The notes: generated from the sequence alone by a model not told the origin. Numbered from the stretch's first letter, positions 19,271 to 30,734 are shown. The stretch is DNA of 50,325 bases from Woeseiaceae bacterium (GCA_030066735.1 JASJBB010000012.1:1-50325), one strand, 5' to 3'. Numbers and translations: made by a program.

Positions 19271-20062
19271 ATGATCGTCTACCCCGACATCGATCCGGTC
19301 ATTTTCTCGATCGGTGCCGTCAAGATTCGCTGGTATGGCCTGATGTACGTGGCCGGGTTCCTTGTCGCCTGGTGGCTGGCGCGCAAACGCGCGCAGATGG
19401 CGCACTCGCCGATCAAGACCGCCGAGCAGGCTGATGACCTGATCTTCTACGCGATGCTGGGCGTGATCGCAGGCGGCCGCCTCGGCCATGTGCTGTTCTA
19501 TTCAGACGTCGGTTTTCTGGACGACCCGCTGTACATCTTCAAGGTCTGGGAAGGCGGCATGGCGTTCCATGGCGGGCTGATCGGCGTGCTGTTCGCGATG
19601 TGGTGGTACGGCCGCAAGCTCGGCCTGACGATGTGGCAGGTCACAGATTTCATGGCGCCTTTCGTGCCGCTTGGTCTCGGATTCGGCCGGATCGGCAATT
19701 TCATCAACGGCGAGCTCTGGGGCAAGCCGACCGACCTGCCGTGGGGCGTGCTGTACGAGGGCCAGGTGCTGCACCCGTCGCAACTGTACGAGTCGATTCT
19801 CGAGGGCTTTCTGCTGTTCGCGATCCTATGGTGGTTCTCGTCGAAGCCGCGGCCCTACATGGCCGTGTCCGGCCTGTTCCTGTTCCTGTACGGGACCTTC
19901 CGTTTTCTCATCGAGTTCGTGCGCGTGCCGGACCAGCATCTCGGCTACCTGTTCGGGAGCTGGCTGACGATGGGGCAGGTTCTCAGTGCGCCGATGATCA
20001 TCGCGGGAGCCGTGATGCTTGCCATGGCTTACGGCCGTGAAAACAAGGAGGCGGTTGCCTGA
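19271..20062 (+). CDS. lgt: Prolipoprotein diacylglyceryl transferase
   Basis: 263-residue inner-membrane enzyme that transfers diacylglycerol from phosphatidylglycerol to the lipobox cysteine of prolipoproteins. Signatures seen are [14 protein letters not shown] [13 protein letters not shown] and the Lgt motif [20 protein letters not shown] with the conserved Arg and Asn. About seven hydrophobic segments are present. Substrates encoded in this window include the DUF4136 lipoprotein and RlpA. It is followed one base later by thyA, a pairing common in gammaproteobacteria. Confidence 0.97.
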   Translation: MIVYPDIDPVIFSIGAVKIRWYGLMYVAGFLVAWWLARKRAQMAHSPIKTAEQADDLIFYAMLGVIAGGRLGHVLFYSDVGFLDDPLYIFKVWEGGMAFHGGLIGVLFAMWWYGRKLGLTMWQVTDFMAPFVPLGLGFGRIGNFINGELWGKPTDLPWGVLYEGQVLHPSQLYESILEGFLLFAILWWFSSKPRPYMAVSGLFLFLYGTFRFLIEFVRVPDQHLGYLFGSWLTMGQVLSAPMIIAGAVMLAMAYGRENKEAVA

Positions 20063-20063
20063 C

Positions 20064-20858
20064 ATGCGCCAGTACCTGGACCTGATGCGCGACGTGCGCG
20101 ACAACGGCATCAAGAAAGAAGACCGCACCGGCACCGGCACGCTGAGCAAGTTCGGTCACCAGATGCGTTTCGACCTGGGCGAGGGCTTCCCGGTCGTGAC
20201 GACCAAGAAGCTGCACCTGCGCTCGATCGTTTACGAGCTCCTCTGGTTCCTGCGCGGCGACAGCAACATCCAGTACCTCAAGGACAACGGCGTCTCGATC
20301 TGGGACGAGTGGGCCGACGAGAACGGCGACCTCGGACCGGTCTACGGCGTGCAGTGGCGCAGCTGGCCAACGCCCGATGGCGGACACGTCGACCAGATTT
20401 CTCAGATTGTCGAACAGATAAAGTCGAATCCGGACTCGCGGCGCATCATGCTGAGCGCGTGGAACGTGGCCGAGATCGAGAACATGGCGTTGCCGCCGTG
20501 CCACTGCCTGTTCCAGTTCTGGGTGGCCGAGGGCAAGCTGTCGTGCCAGCTTTACCAGCGCAGCTGCGACATTTTCCTGGGCGTGCCGTTCAACATCGCC
20601 TCGTACTCGTTGCTGACGCACATGCTGGCGCAGCAGTGCGACCTCAACGTCGGCGACTTCGTCTGGACCGGCGGCGATTGCCACCTGTACCTCAATCATC
20701 TCGAGCAGGCCGACGAGCAGTTGCAGCGCGAGCCGCTGCCGTTGCCGCGGCTTGCGATCAAGCGGCGGCCACCGAGCATTTTCGACTACGAGTACGAAGA
20801 CTTCGAGATTCTCAACTACCAGGCGCACCCGCACATCAAGGCCGCGGTGGCTGTGTGA
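20064..20858 (+). CDS. thyA: Thymidylate synthase
   Basis: 264 residues, identical in length to E. coli ThyA. It methylates dUMP to dTMP with methylene-THF, giving dihydrofolate. The catalytic nucleophile is Cys146 in [12 protein letters not shown]; the phosphate-binding Arg is in [13 protein letters not shown] and [13 protein letters not shown]. The ATG at 20064 is selected over an upstream in-frame start inside lgt. Its stop overlaps the GTG start of folA (GTGA), so the enzyme that uses methylene-THF and the one that regenerates THF are translationally coupled. Confidence 0.98.
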   Translation: MRQYLDLMRDVRDNGIKKEDRTGTGTLSKFGHQMRFDLGEGFPVVTTKKLHLRSIVYELLWFLRGDSNIQYLKDNGVSIWDEWADENGDLGPVYGVQWRSWPTPDGGHVDQISQIVEQIKSNPDSRRIMLSAWNVAEIENMALPPCHCLFQFWVAEGKLSCQLYQRSCDIFLGVPFNIASYSLLTHMLAQQCDLNVGDFVWTGGDCHLYLNHLEQADEQLQREPLPLPRLAIKRRPPSIFDYEYEDFEILNYQAHPHIKAAVAV

Positions 20859-21349
20859 TCTCACTGATCGTCGCGGCGTCGGCGAACAACGTCATCGGCA
20901 AACAAGGCGATTTGCCCTGGCGCCTCTCCGACGATCTCAAGCGCTTCAAGGCCCTCACCATGGGCAAGCCCATCGTCATGGGCCGCAAGACCTGGGAGTC
21001 GATCGGCCGGCCGTTGCCCGGGCGACAGAACATCGTGATCACCCGGCAGGAAGATTTCGTGGCCGGGGGTTGCGACGTTGTTGCGTCACCCGAAGCCGCC
21101 ATCGACGCCGCTGGCGATGCCGAAGAGATCATGATCATCGGCGGCAGCCACATCTATGAGGCGTTCCTGCCGGTGGCCGGCAGAATCTACCTGACCCGCG
21201 TGGAGGCAGACATCGAGGGTGATGCGTACCTGCCCGAAGTCAATACGAAACAGTGGGTTATGACGTCAGCAGAACGCCGTCCCGCGGATGAGAACAACGA
21301 CTTCGACGTCGAGTACAGGGTACTTGATAGACTGTCCGCCGAGTCATGA
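20855..21349 (+). CDS. folA: Dihydrofolate reductase (GTG start)
   Basis: 164 residues. It reduces dihydrofolate to tetrahydrofolate with NADPH. Motifs include [31 protein letters not shown] (Met20 loop and substrate-binding Asp27 equivalent), [20 protein letters not shown] (NADPH binding) and [13 protein letters not shown]. The start is a GTG at 20855 overlapping the thyA stop; there is no ATG in frame nearby, and this start gives the normal family N-terminus. It completes the lgt-thyA-folA operon. Confidence 0.97.
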   Translation: MISLIVAASANNVIGKQGDLPWRLSDDLKRFKALTMGKPIVMGRKTWESIGRPLPGRQNIVITRQEDFVAGGCDVVASPEAAIDAAGDAEEIMIIGGSHIYEAFLPVAGRIYLTRVEADIEGDAYLPEVNTKQWVMTSAERRPADENNDFDVEYRVLDRLSAES

Positions 21350-21382
21350 GGGAAATGTCACGAAGAACACATCGTCCCGTCA

Positions 21383-21410
21383 CGTGGCATCGATAGTCCT
21401 GCCTGCCACG
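21383..21410. terminator. Weak hairpin between convergent folA and DUF4136 gene
   Basis: CGTGGCA (21383-21389) and TGCCACG (21404-21410) make a 7-bp stem around a 14-base loop in the 89-base gap between convergent genes. There is no T tract, so a role as terminator is only suggested by position. Confidence 0.25.
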
Positions 21411-21438
21411 CTAACGCTCGCGGCTATTGAGGAGACTG

Positions 21439-22035
21439 TTACTTGTCCGGCTGAACCGGGGTCGGGTTGCCGGCTTCGAAAGGGTACAACGCGAAGAACT
21501 TCGGCACGCCCTTCATGACACCTTCCTCGAGATTCGCGAGCGCCTTTTGTGACACGCGGCCGACGCCGACGGCCTCCCAGACGAGCTGGTCGCGCTCGTT
21601 GTCCACCAGGTCGATGTTGAACGTGCCCTCGGTGTACTCCGACACGTGGGTTTCCGTGCCCCAACCGTACCCGCCCCAGGCATCGTAGTAGTAGGCGCTG
21701 CGGTATCCGTAGTAGCCCATCGGTGGCGGCGATGCCGGCACCTCGCGAACCTGGGTCTTCTCCTGGAGAATGCCGTTGAAGTTGACGAGCAGGTCGGGAT
21801 TATCGTCCGTCTTCACGTAACCGCGTTTCTCCATCTCGATGTCGATTGCCGCTTTCATGTACTGCGAGAAAAAGCTCTCGTAGTTATTGGTGTTCGGCCC
21901 GGCGTTGTCCATGAAGTTATATGTCGTGTACGACCCGAAGTCGGCATTCGGATCGTAGTCGGAGCGCAGGTTGCTGGCGGACGAGCACCCACTTGCGATA
22001 ATGGCAATGATGACCATTGCGTAGACCCTGGACAT
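21439..22035 (-). CDS. DUF4136 domain lipoprotein
   Basis: 198 residues. A short signal sequence ends in the lipobox IIASGCSS, so Cys17 should be lipidated; Ser at the next position favours outer-membrane sorting. The body matches the DUF4136 pattern: an N-terminal YDPNADFGSYTTYNF, a hydrophilic middle with a tyrosine- and glycine-rich run near residues 105-130, and a C-terminal VEAVGVGRVSQKALANLEEGVMKG. DUF4136 lipoproteins are common and uncharacterised. It is divergent from the FAD dehydrogenase gene with an 81-base gap. Confidence 0.85.
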   Translation of the reverse strand: MSRVYAMVIIAIIASGCSSASNLRSDYDPNADFGSYTTYNFMDNAGPNTNNYESFFSQYMKAAIDIEMEKRGYVKTDDNPDLLVNFNGILQEKTQVREVPASPPPMGYYGYRSAYYYDAWGGYGWGTETHVSEYTEGTFNIDLVDNERDQLVWEAVGVGRVSQKALANLEEGVMKGVPKFFALYPFEAGNPTPVQPDK

Positions 22036-22116
22036 TGATTGGCTCCCTGGTAAGCAGAATGACTGAAATGCATATTACCAAGGGTCGTGCGCCCGGTTGT
22101 ACACTTGTGGCCGCGT

Positions 22117-23481
22117 ATGACGGGAATCGCCGAAAAGCTTGCTGACCTGGTCGGACCGAAGGGCGTCATCGGCCCTGAGGCGTTGCGTGAGCGCCCGACG
22201 TCCTACTGGGATCAGGCACCGACCGAAGCGCGTTGCATGGTGCGGCCCGGGTCTGCGGAGCAACTGTCCGCGCTGATGCGTACGTGCTATGAAAATAACC
22301 AGGCTGTTGTGGTTCAGGGCGGTCTGACCGGCCTCGTCGAAGGGGCAGTCGCAACAGCCGAGGACGTCATCATTTCGCTCGAGCGCATGAATCGTGTCGA
22401 GTCTGTCGATCCCTGGGATGGCATCGCGGTCGTGCAGGCCGGTGCAGTCCTGCAGACGGTGCAGGAGCACGTGGCCGAACAGGGATTCCTGTTCCCGCTG
22501 GACTTCGGCGCCCGCGGCTCGGCGACCATTGGCGGCGCCGTGGCGACGAATGCCGGCGGGCTCAACGTGCTGCGCTACGGCATGATGCGCAACCTCGTCC
22601 TCGGTCTCGAAGCCGTTCTCGCCGATGGCACCGTCGTGTCGTCGATGAACCAGATGCTGAAAAACAATACCGGCTACGATCTCAAGCAGCTGTTCATCGG
22701 TTCCGAGGGAACCCTCGGCATCGTCACCCGTGCCGTGATCCGGCTATACCCGCAGACGACGTCGCGGCAGACCGCGTTGCTGGCTGTCGAGAACTTTGAA
22801 TCAGTTGTAAGCCTGTTGCAGCGGATGCGCGCCGGGCTCGGCGGCACGCTCAACGCGTTCGAGGTCATGTGGAACGACTATTACCAGAGCGTGACCGGCG
22901 ACAGCGGGCACGATGCGCCGCTGCCACGTGACTACCCTTACTACGTGCTCGCCGAGGCTGAAGGCGTAAGCGCGGGAGCCGATGAAGATCGATTCACGGC
23001 GCAGCTCGAGGCGGGCCTCGAGGCAGGAGAGATTGCGGATGCGATTATTCCGAAGTCAGCGGCCGAGCGCGACGCCGTGTGGAAGATTCGCGAGGAGTTC
23101 GACTCGGCGCTGCCCGCGTACATCTACGACGTGAGCCTGCCCATTGACGCGATGCCGACCTATGTCGACAGGCTCAAGCGCGGTGTGAATAACTGGCGTG
23201 ACGACGCGAGCTGCGATGTGTTCGGCCATCTTGCTGACGGTAACCTGCACATCTTTGTCAGGCCCTCGGACAGCGACGGGCACCGCGAGGCGGCCGACCG
23301 CATCGTCTACGAAAGTCTCGAGGGACTCCGCGGCTCAATATCGGCCGAGCACGGCATCGGCACCGAGAAACTGCCGTGGCTAGGCATGTCGCGCTCGAAT
23401 GCGGAGATGGCGTTGATGCGCACGCTCAAGCAGGCGCTCGACCCGAAGAACCTGCTCAACCCCGGCAAAGTCGTCGGCTAG
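22117..23481 (+). CDS. FAD-binding D-2-hydroxyacid dehydrogenase (GlcD/D2HGDH-like)
   Basis: 454 residues in the VAO/PCMH flavoprotein superfamily. The FAD-binding domain includes VVQGGLTGLVEGA, FPLDFGARGSATIGGAVATNAGG and GYDLKQLFIGSEGTLGIVT. The C-terminal substrate domain ends with FGHLADGNLHI, SAEHGIGTEKLPWLG (catalytic and metal-binding His) and LDPKNLLNPGKVV. Such enzymes oxidise D-2-hydroxyglutarate, D-lactate or glycolate and pass electrons to quinone or another acceptor; the exact substrate is not decidable. Start: ATG 22117, preferred to the GTG ten codons upstream. The 3' end overlaps the convergent tnaA by four bases. Confidence 0.88.
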   Translation: MTGIAEKLADLVGPKGVIGPEALRERPTSYWDQAPTEARCMVRPGSAEQLSALMRTCYENNQAVVVQGGLTGLVEGAVATAEDVIISLERMNRVESVDPWDGIAVVQAGAVLQTVQEHVAEQGFLFPLDFGARGSATIGGAVATNAGGLNVLRYGMMRNLVLGLEAVLADGTVVSSMNQMLKNNTGYDLKQLFIGSEGTLGIVTRAVIRLYPQTTSRQTALLAVENFESVVSLLQRMRAGLGGTLNAFEVMWNDYYQSVTGDSGHDAPLPRDYPYYVLAEAEGVSAGADEDRFTAQLEAGLEAGEIADAIIPKSAAERDAVWKIREEFDSALPAYIYDVSLPIDAMPTYVDRLKRGVNNWRDDASCDVFGHLADGNLHIFVRPSDSDGHREAADRIVYESLEGLRGSISAEHGIGTEKLPWLGMSRSNAEMALMRTLKQALDPKNLLNPGKVVG

Positions 23482-24848
23482 AGACGCGCGAATTTCGCTG
23501 TGAAATGCCGCAGGTACTGCGGCGCGTCGACGATGCGCATGCCGCGTATCGACTCGCGGCGTTCCCAGACCAGGCCGATGGCTTCCAGCACGTAGTCCAT
23601 GTGGCTCTGCGTGTAGACACGGCGAGGTATCGCGAGCCGCAGCAGCTCCAGTCGCGACGCGTTTTCCTCACCGGTGTGCGGATCGAGGCCGAACATGACC
23701 GAGCCTATCTCTACGCCGCGAATGCCGCCCTCGATGAAGAGCTCCACGGCGAGGGCCTGGCCCGGATACTGCAACGGTTCGACGTGCGGCAGGAAGCGGC
23801 CGGCGTCGAGATACACGGCATGGCCTCCGGCCGGCGCGATGACCGGGATACCCGCGTCGACCAGGTGATTGACGACGTACCCGGTCGAATCGAGCCGGTA
23901 GTCCAGATAATGCTCGTCGAGGATTTCGCAGAGACCAATGGCAATCGCGTCGAGGTCCCGGCCGGCCAGGCCGCCGTAGGTCGGAAAGCCCTCGGTCAGG
24001 ATCAGGATGTTGCGCTCGCGGTGCGCGAGTTCGGCGTCGTTGGTGCACAGGAAGCCGCCGATGTTGGCGAATGCGTCTTTCTTGGCGGACATCGTGCAAC
24101 CGTCCGCATAGCTGAAGGTCTCGCGCGCGATCTCGATCGTCGGCTTGTCTGCGTATCCCGGTTCGCGACGCTTGATGAAATGCGCGTTCTCGGCGAAGCG
24201 GCACGCGTCGATGTAAAACGGTATGCCGGCCTCATGAGCGACCCGGCTGACCTCGCGAATATTGGCCATCGAGACGGGCTGCCCGCCGCCGGAATTATTG
24301 GTGATCGTGAGCATGATCAGCGGGATCTTGTCCTTGCCATGCTCGGCAACGACTTTTTCGAGCGCCTCGATGTCCATGTTGCCTTTGAACGGGAAATCGG
24401 AATCCAGGTCGGCTGCTTCGACGCAGGGCAGGTCGAGCGCCTCGCCGCCGTTGTATTCCACGTTGGCGCGGGTCGTGTCGAAGTGCGTGTTGTTGGGCAC
24501 GATCATGCCGGGTTGCACGAGCACGCCGAACAGGATGTGCTCCGCCGCGCGACCCTGGTGCGTCGGGATGACCTGCTCGAAGCCGAAAATGCTCTTGACC
24601 GTATCGCGGAAGCGATACCAGCTGCGGGCGCCGGCGTAGGACTCGTCGCCGCGCATCATCGCGCCCCAGGCTTCGGCCGACATGGCGCTGGTGCCGGAGT
24701 CCGTCAGCAGGTCGATGATGACGTCCTCGGCGGCCAGCAGGAACGGATTGAAGTGGGCTTTCTCGATCAGCTGCTCACGTTCGGCTCGCGTGGTGAGCTT
24801 GATCGGCTCGACCATCTTGATGCGGAAAGGCTCGATGATTGTCTTCAT
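23478..24848 (-). CDS. tnaA: Tryptophanase (tryptophan indole-lyase)
   Basis: 456-residue PLP enzyme of the beta-eliminating lyase family, splitting L-tryptophan to indole, pyruvate and ammonia. The PLP lysine is Lys257 in TMSAKKDAF, and FYIDACRFAENAHFIK carries the Asp/Arg pair that binds the cofactor ring. In the region that separates the two sister enzymes it has GVEIGSVMFG, as in tryptophanases, rather than the SMERG of tyrosine phenol-lyase. It lies 11 bases downstream of the tpl-like gene on the same strand, so both are probably one transcript. No tnaC-like leader precedes it directly. Confidence 0.9.
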   Translation of the reverse strand: MKTIIEPFRIKMVEPIKLTTRAEREQLIEKAHFNPFLLAAEDVIIDLLTDSGTSAMSAEAWGAMMRGDESYAGARSWYRFRDTVKSIFGFEQVIPTHQGRAAEHILFGVLVQPGMIVPNNTHFDTTRANVEYNGGEALDLPCVEAADLDSDFPFKGNMDIEALEKVVAEHGKDKIPLIMLTITNNSGGGQPVSMANIREVSRVAHEAGIPFYIDACRFAENAHFIKRREPGYADKPTIEIARETFSYADGCTMSAKKDAFANIGGFLCTNDAELAHRERNILILTEGFPTYGGLAGRDLDAIAIGLCEILDEHYLDYRLDSTGYVVNHLVDAGIPVIAPAGGHAVYLDAGRFLPHVEPLQYPGQALAVELFIEGGIRGVEIGSVMFGLDPHTGEENASRLELLRLAIPRRVYTQSHMDYVLEAIGLVWERRESIRGMRIVDAPQYLRHFTAKFARL

Positions 24849-24859
24849 GATGCAGGCCG

Positions 24860-26424
<1,565 letters not shown>

Positions 26425-27243
26425 TCAGACCTGGCCCGGCACCTGGTAGACCCGCGCGACTTTGGTGTCGAGCCGCAGGGCCGTGAGCTGACGCCCCCAG
26501 ATACAGCCCGAATCGAGGCAGACGAGATCGGGCAGCACGACCAGGCCCAGCGCGGACCAGTGGCCGAAGACCACGCGCGTGCCCCACCAGGCCGCGTCGT
26601 CGACCTCGAACCACGGGACCAGGTTCTTGCGCGCCCTGTGCGGCGGTCCGCTGTGCGCGAAGTTCAATCGCCCATTGTCCGTAATCATGCGCATCCGCGT
26701 CAGGCAGTTGATGATGAAGCGCAGCCGCTTGTAACCCTTGAGCTTGCCCGACCACATCCTCGGCGTGTTGCCGTACATCTGTTTGAGCAGGTCCTTGTAA
26801 TCGTCACTCTGCAGCTCAGCCTCGACTTCGGCGGCGCGCGCCAGCGTCTTCCTGACCGACCACTCGGGATGCGTGCCGGCGTGCACGAGCAGGGTGTCCA
26901 TGGATTCGTCATAGTGCGCGAGCGGCCGGTGGCGCAGCCAGTGAATGAGCTCGTCCCGGTCCTCGGCCTTGAGAATTTTCTGCAACGTTTCGAAGCGCTT
27001 GCCGTTGCCGACCTTGCCTGACGCGAGCGCGATGAGATGCAGGTCGTGATTGCCCAGTACACTGATGACCGCATCGCCGAGCGACTTCACATAGCGCAGG
27101 GTCTTGAGCGACTTCGGGCCGCGGTTGACGAGGTCGCCCACCAGCCACAGCTTGTCCCTGGCAGGATCGAAGCCGATCTCGTCGAGCAACATGCGGAACG
27201 GGTCATAGCAACCCTGCAAGTCCCCGATTGCGTAGATGGCCAT
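26425..27243 (-). CDS. apaH: Diadenosine tetraphosphatase, symmetrical
   Basis: 272 residues, normal for ApaH. It hydrolyses Ap4A to two ADP and also decaps NpnN-capped RNA in enterics. Metallophosphoesterase motifs are GDLQGCYDPF near the start, VGDLVNRGPKSLKTL and VLGNHDLHLIA, with the C-terminal VVFGHWSALG and CLDSGCIWG segments typical of ApaH. It follows apaG by 15 bases and closes the lptD-surA-pdxA-rsmA-apaG-apaH operon. Confidence 0.97.
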   Translation of the reverse strand: MAIYAIGDLQGCYDPFRMLLDEIGFDPARDKLWLVGDLVNRGPKSLKTLRYVKSLGDAVISVLGNHDLHLIALASGKVGNGKRFETLQKILKAEDRDELIHWLRHRPLAHYDESMDTLLVHAGTHPEWSVRKTLARAAEVEAELQSDDYKDLLKQMYGNTPRMWSGKLKGYKRLRFIINCLTRMRMITDNGRLNFAHSGPPHRARKNLVPWFEVDDAAWWGTRVVFGHWSALGLVVLPDLVCLDSGCIWGRQLTALRLDTKVARVYQVPGQV

Positions 27244-27258
27244 GTGATTGCGGGCTGG

Positions 27259-27639
27259 CTAGTGGAGCACGCCCGGAACGGCCAGCGTGAAGGGCGCGAT
27301 GGGCGCATCGAAGTTGACGCCGTTATCCGCCTCCATGCGGTACAGGCCCTGCATCGCGCCGACCGGCGTCTCGAGCACGGCGCCCGACGAGTAACGGAAC
27401 TCCTCACCCGGGTTCAAATGCGGCTGCTCACCGACCACGCCGTCGCCACTGACTTCCTGCACCTTGCCGTTGGCGTCGGTGATGACCCAGTGCCGGCTGA
27501 TGAGCCGCGCCGGCACCACGCCGTTGTTGGTGATTGTTATCGTGTAGGAGAAAACGTAACGATCGGCTGCCGGTTCGGATTGTTCGTCCACGTAGTCGGT
27601 AACGACCTGGATGCCGATGTTGCAGTGGGCGTCAGTCAT
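27259..27639 (-). CDS. apaG: ApaG/CorD protein
   Basis: 126 residues with an immunoglobulin-like beta-sandwich fold. Typical segments are [46 protein letters not shown] and [22 protein letters not shown]. Its molecular role is unresolved, with links to Co2+/Mg2+ tolerance and polyphosphate or nucleotide binding in relatives. It sits between rsmA and apaH, 18 bases after rsmA, the standard gammaproteobacterial position. Confidence 0.96.
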   Translation of the reverse strand: MTDAHCNIGIQVVTDYVDEQSEPAADRYVFSYTITITNNGVVPARLISRHWVITDANGKVQEVSGDGVVGEQPHLNPGEEFRYSSGAVLETPVGAMQGLYRMEADNGVNFDAPIAPFTLAVPGVLH

Positions 27640-27657
27640 CCCGTTATTCTAACGCAT

Positions 27658-28428
27658 TTAGTCCAGCGCATTGGCGAGACTGACATAGTCGGCAATGGCG
27701 ATTGCCTCGGGCCGCAGGCCGGGGTCGATGCCGACAAATTCGAGCGTTGCCTCGTCCACCATGCCGCGCAGGGAATTGCGGATCGTCTTGCGCCGCTGGC
27801 TGAAGGCCTTGCTGACGAGTTCCGCAAACAGTGACTCGTTGCTGATGTCATGGGTGCCGGCAGGAAGAGGCACCAGGCGGACGACACTGGAGACGACTTC
27901 CGGCGGCGGGTCGAAAGCGTCGGGCCCAACATCGAAAAGCGCTTCGATGTCGAAATGACAGCCGAGCGTGATCGTCAGCCGGCCATAGGCCTTGTTGCCC
28001 GGTTCCGCGGCCATGCGATCGACAACTTCCTTCTGCAGCATGAAATGCATGTCGACCAGCCGGTCACGATACTGCAGCAGGTGGAACAGGATCGGGGTCG
28101 AGATGTTGTAGGGCAGGTTGCCGACCACGCGCAGTTCGTCGCCGAGCGATGCGAAGTCGAAAGCCAGCGCATCCGCTTCGTGGATCGTCACGTTGCCGGC
28201 GCCGGCGAACTCGGTCCGCAAACGGGCTGCCAGGTCGCGGTCGAGTTCGATAGCGTGGAATTCACAGCCCGTTCGCGCGAGCAGGCCGGTCAGTGCCCCT
28301 TGCCCGGGCCCGATCTCGACGATGCGGTTGCCGTCGCGAACCGCAATAGCATCAATGATGGCGCCGATTGCGCCCGGGTCCACGAGGAAGTGCTGGCCGA
28401 AGCGTTTTCTTGCGCGGTGCCGGCTCAT
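27658..28428 (-). CDS. rsmA: 16S rRNA (adenine1518-N6/adenine1519-N6)-dimethyltransferase
   Basis: 256 residues, formerly KsgA. It dimethylates two adjacent adenines in the loop near the 3' end of 16S rRNA late in small-subunit assembly. Motifs: RKRFGQHFLVD at the start, the SAM-binding VEIGPGQGALTGLL and the catalytic NLPYNIST. Loss of this gene gives kasugamycin resistance in other bacteria. The start overlaps the pdxA stop by four bases. Confidence 0.97.
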   Translation of the reverse strand: MSRHRARKRFGQHFLVDPGAIGAIIDAIAVRDGNRIVEIGPGQGALTGLLARTGCEFHAIELDRDLAARLRTEFAGAGNVTIHEADALAFDFASLGDELRVVGNLPYNISTPILFHLLQYRDRLVDMHFMLQKEVVDRMAAEPGNKAYGRLTITLGCHFDIEALFDVGPDAFDPPPEVVSSVVRLVPLPAGTHDISNESLFAELVSKAFSQRRKTIRNSLRGMVDEATLEFVGIDPGLRPEAIAIADYVSLANALD

Positions 28429-29408
28429 GCTGCGGAGAGTTCCGCCGCGAGCCGCACGGCGGCCAGCAGGCTGCCGTTGTCGGCCGTGCCAGTGCCGGCA
28501 AGGTCCAGCGCGGTGCCGTGATCGACCGACGTGCGAATTATGGGCAGGCCCAGCGTCACGTTGACCGCATTGCCGAAACCCGCGTGCTTCAGCACGGGCA
28601 GACCCTGGTCGTGATACATCGCGAGGATCGCATCGCGGCTGCCGGCATTGGGCGTGAACGCCGTGTCGGCCGGCAGTGGGCCGCGAACCCGCAGACCCCG
28701 GCCGGCCAGTTCATCGATCACCGGCTTGATGACGGCATCGTCCTCCTGGCCAAGGTGGCCGCCTTCGCCGGCGTGCGGGTTGAGTCCGCAGACGATGACT
28801 TCCGGATCGCCGATGCGGAACTTCGAATGCAGGTCGGCAACGAGCACCTGCAGAACGTCGCGCAGCAGGTCCTGCGTCAGGTGATCCGGCACGTCGCGCA
28901 ACGGCAGGTGGGTCGTCGCGAGCGCGACGCGCAGGTCGCCGGCAACCAGTAACATGACCGGCAAGCTGGCACCGGTAAGCTCGGCCAGGAACTCGGTGTG
29001 GCCACTGAACGCGATGCCCGCGTCGTTGATGACGCTCTTTTGCAGCGGCGCGGTGATGAGTCCCGCGAAGCTACCGTCGAGGCAGCCGCTGACCGCGAGG
29101 CGCAGTCCGTCGAGCAGGGCGGGCGCATTGCCCGGGTCGAGCTGGCCGGGGGTGACCTCCGCCGCGAAACGCACCGGGACAACGGGCAGCCGGCCCGGTT
29201 CCGCGGCAACGTCAGCGGCATCGGCCGGCTCGACTTCGCGCACGTCGACGTCGATGCCGGTCTCCTTCGACCGGCGGCGCATCACGGCGGGATCTCCCAC
29301 CACGACGAACGGGGCGGGCAGGGTTTCGGTGGCGAGCGAGAGGCACAGCTCCGGTCCGATACCGGCGGGCTCTCCTGCGGTGATAACTAGCGGGGCGCGC
29401 TGGCCCAT
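28425..29408 (-). CDS. pdxA: 4-hydroxythreonine-4-phosphate dehydrogenase
   Basis: 327 residues. It carries out the NAD-dependent oxidation of 4-phosphohydroxy-L-threonine in DXP-dependent pyridoxal phosphate synthesis. Family features are ITAGEPAGIGPEL at the N-terminus, the metal-binding histidines in SGHTEFLAEL, NPHAGEGGHLG and MYHDQGLPVLK. The PLP produced is cofactor for GcvPB, TnaA and the tyrosine phenol-lyase in this window. It lies nine bases after surA. Confidence 0.96.
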   Translation of the reverse strand: MGQRAPLVITAGEPAGIGPELCLSLATETLPAPFVVVGDPAVMRRRSKETGIDVDVREVEPADAADVAAEPGRLPVVPVRFAAEVTPGQLDPGNAPALLDGLRLAVSGCLDGSFAGLITAPLQKSVINDAGIAFSGHTEFLAELTGASLPVMLLVAGDLRVALATTHLPLRDVPDHLTQDLLRDVLQVLVADLHSKFRIGDPEVIVCGLNPHAGEGGHLGQEDDAVIKPVIDELAGRGLRVRGPLPADTAFTPNAGSRDAILAMYHDQGLPVLKHAGFGNAVNVTLGLPIIRTSVDHGTALDLAGTGTADNGSLLAAVRLAAELSAA

Positions 29409-29417
29409 GTGGCGCTC

Positions 29418-30734
29418 CTACAAGCGCTTCTCGACATACGCCTGGTCGCGCAGGCGCTGAATCCACAACTGCGTTTCCTCGCCCATCTTGCCGTTGACGA
29501 GCCGGTTCTGGCAGTTGAGTTCCTTGAGGTCTTCCGTGTTGTCGTAAACGCGCCGATCCAGTACTTCGACGATATGCCAGCCGTAACGGCTGCGGAAAGG
29601 CTCCGACGTGTCGCCCATCTCCAGGTTGTCGACGACCTGGGCGAACTCCGGAACGAACGTGTCCGACGTCGTCCAGTCCATTTCTCCGCCCTGGTTGGCC
29701 GAGCCAGGATCATCCGACAATAACTTGGCGATCTCGCCGAACTCCTCGCCCTCTTCCATGCGATTGATTGCGTCGTCGAGCCGCTGCCGGGCCGTCTCGT
29801 CGTCGATGATCTCGTTCGGCGTAATGAGGATATGCCGTATGAGGACCTGGTTTACCTCGCTACGCTGTATCGAGCTGCGCAGGTCGTTGATCTTCACGAT
29901 GTGATAGCTGCTCGCGCTGCGGAACGGTTCCGACACGCCACCTGCGTCCAGCGACACGACAACGTCGGTGTAGATCGTGGGCAACTCGCTGCCCTTCATC
30001 CAGCCAAGAGCGCCGCCCTCGAGCGCGGTCCCCGCGTTGGAATACTGCAGGGCCATTGTGGCGAAGTCCGCGCCTTCCCGGATCTGGTTGTAAACGTCGG
30101 TTGCCTTCGCCTGGATTGCGGCGACGTCCTGCGCGGTCGCGGATTCCGGAATGCTGATCAGGATGTGCGACAAATTGTAGTCGGAGTCGACGGCGACGTT
30201 TTCCTCGAGATCGGCGATGCACTGCTCGATCTCGCGTGGTGAAATCTGGATGCGATTGCCAACGTCAATCTGGCGTAACTGCTCCAGCGTCACTTCGTCG
30301 CGAAACTGGCGGCGGAATTCGGAGTAGCTGATGCCGTCCTGGGCGAGCAGTGCGGGCATGTCCTCGAATCGCACCCCCTGGCTGACGGCGAGCTGCTCGA
30401 TGGCCTGGTTGAGCATCGCGTCCGAAATCTGCAAGCCGATGCGCTCGGCGCGCTGCAGCTGAATCTCCATGACGATGAGGCGCTCGAGCAACTGGTCGCG
30501 GAGAATATCCGGCGGCGGCAACTGCATGGGCGGGTCCGACTTTGCGGCGCGATCGATGATCATCGCGGTCTGATCTCGCAGCTGGCTCTTCAGTACGACC
30601 CCTTCATTGACGATGGCCGCAACGCCATCGACGAATTCGCCCGTCTCGGACAGCTCGGCGGCGACTGCCGCAGGAGCGACGGACAGCATGCCAACGGCGC
30701 ACATGCTTGCGCGTAACATATTGTTTTTTAACAC
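29418..30734 (-). CDS. surA: Periplasmic chaperone/peptidyl-prolyl isomerase SurA
   Basis: 438 residues. An N-terminal signal peptide (cleavage likely after VAPAAVAA) precedes the SurA N-domain, including FVDGVAAIVNEGVVLKSQL and the SDAMLNQAIEQLA segment. Two parvulin domains follow: one at about residues 185-285 (LSHILISIPES) and one at about 295-395 (IRHILITPNEI ... RYGWHIVEVLDRR). It escorts outer-membrane proteins, including LptD encoded immediately upstream, through the periplasm. The first Met (30734) lies six bases after the lptD stop; a second Met five codons in is an alternative start. Confidence 0.95.
   Translation of the reverse strand: MLKNNMLRASMCAVGMLSVAPAAVAAELSETGEFVDGVAAIVNEGVVLKSQLRDQTAMIIDRAAKSDPPMQLPPPDILRDQLLERLIVMEIQLQRAERIGLQISDAMLNQAIEQLAVSQGVRFEDMPALLAQDGISYSEFRRQFRDEVTLEQLRQIDVGNRIQISPREIEQCIADLEENVAVDSDYNLSHILISIPESATAQDVAAIQAKATDVYNQIREGADFATMALQYSNAGTALEGGALGWMKGSELPTIYTDVVVSLDAGGVSEPFRSASSYHIVKINDLRSSIQRSEVNQVLIRHILITPNEIIDDETARQRLDDAINRMEEGEEFGEIAKLLSDDPGSANQGGEMDWTTSDTFVPEFAQVVDNLEMGDTSEPFRSRYGWHIVEVLDRRVYDNTEDLKELNCQNRLVNGKMGEETQLWIQRLRDQAYVEKRL

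Noticed and set aside
17415..19274. 619-codon plus-strand frame opposite the YyaL-like gene
   Set aside because: Shadow of a well-supported gene, with no recognisable motifs and no ribosome-binding site or promoter.
29398..29420. TAGGAGCG at the surA stop as a fourth palindromic repeat
   Set aside because: Only the head matches; the complementary GCGGGCGA half is missing.
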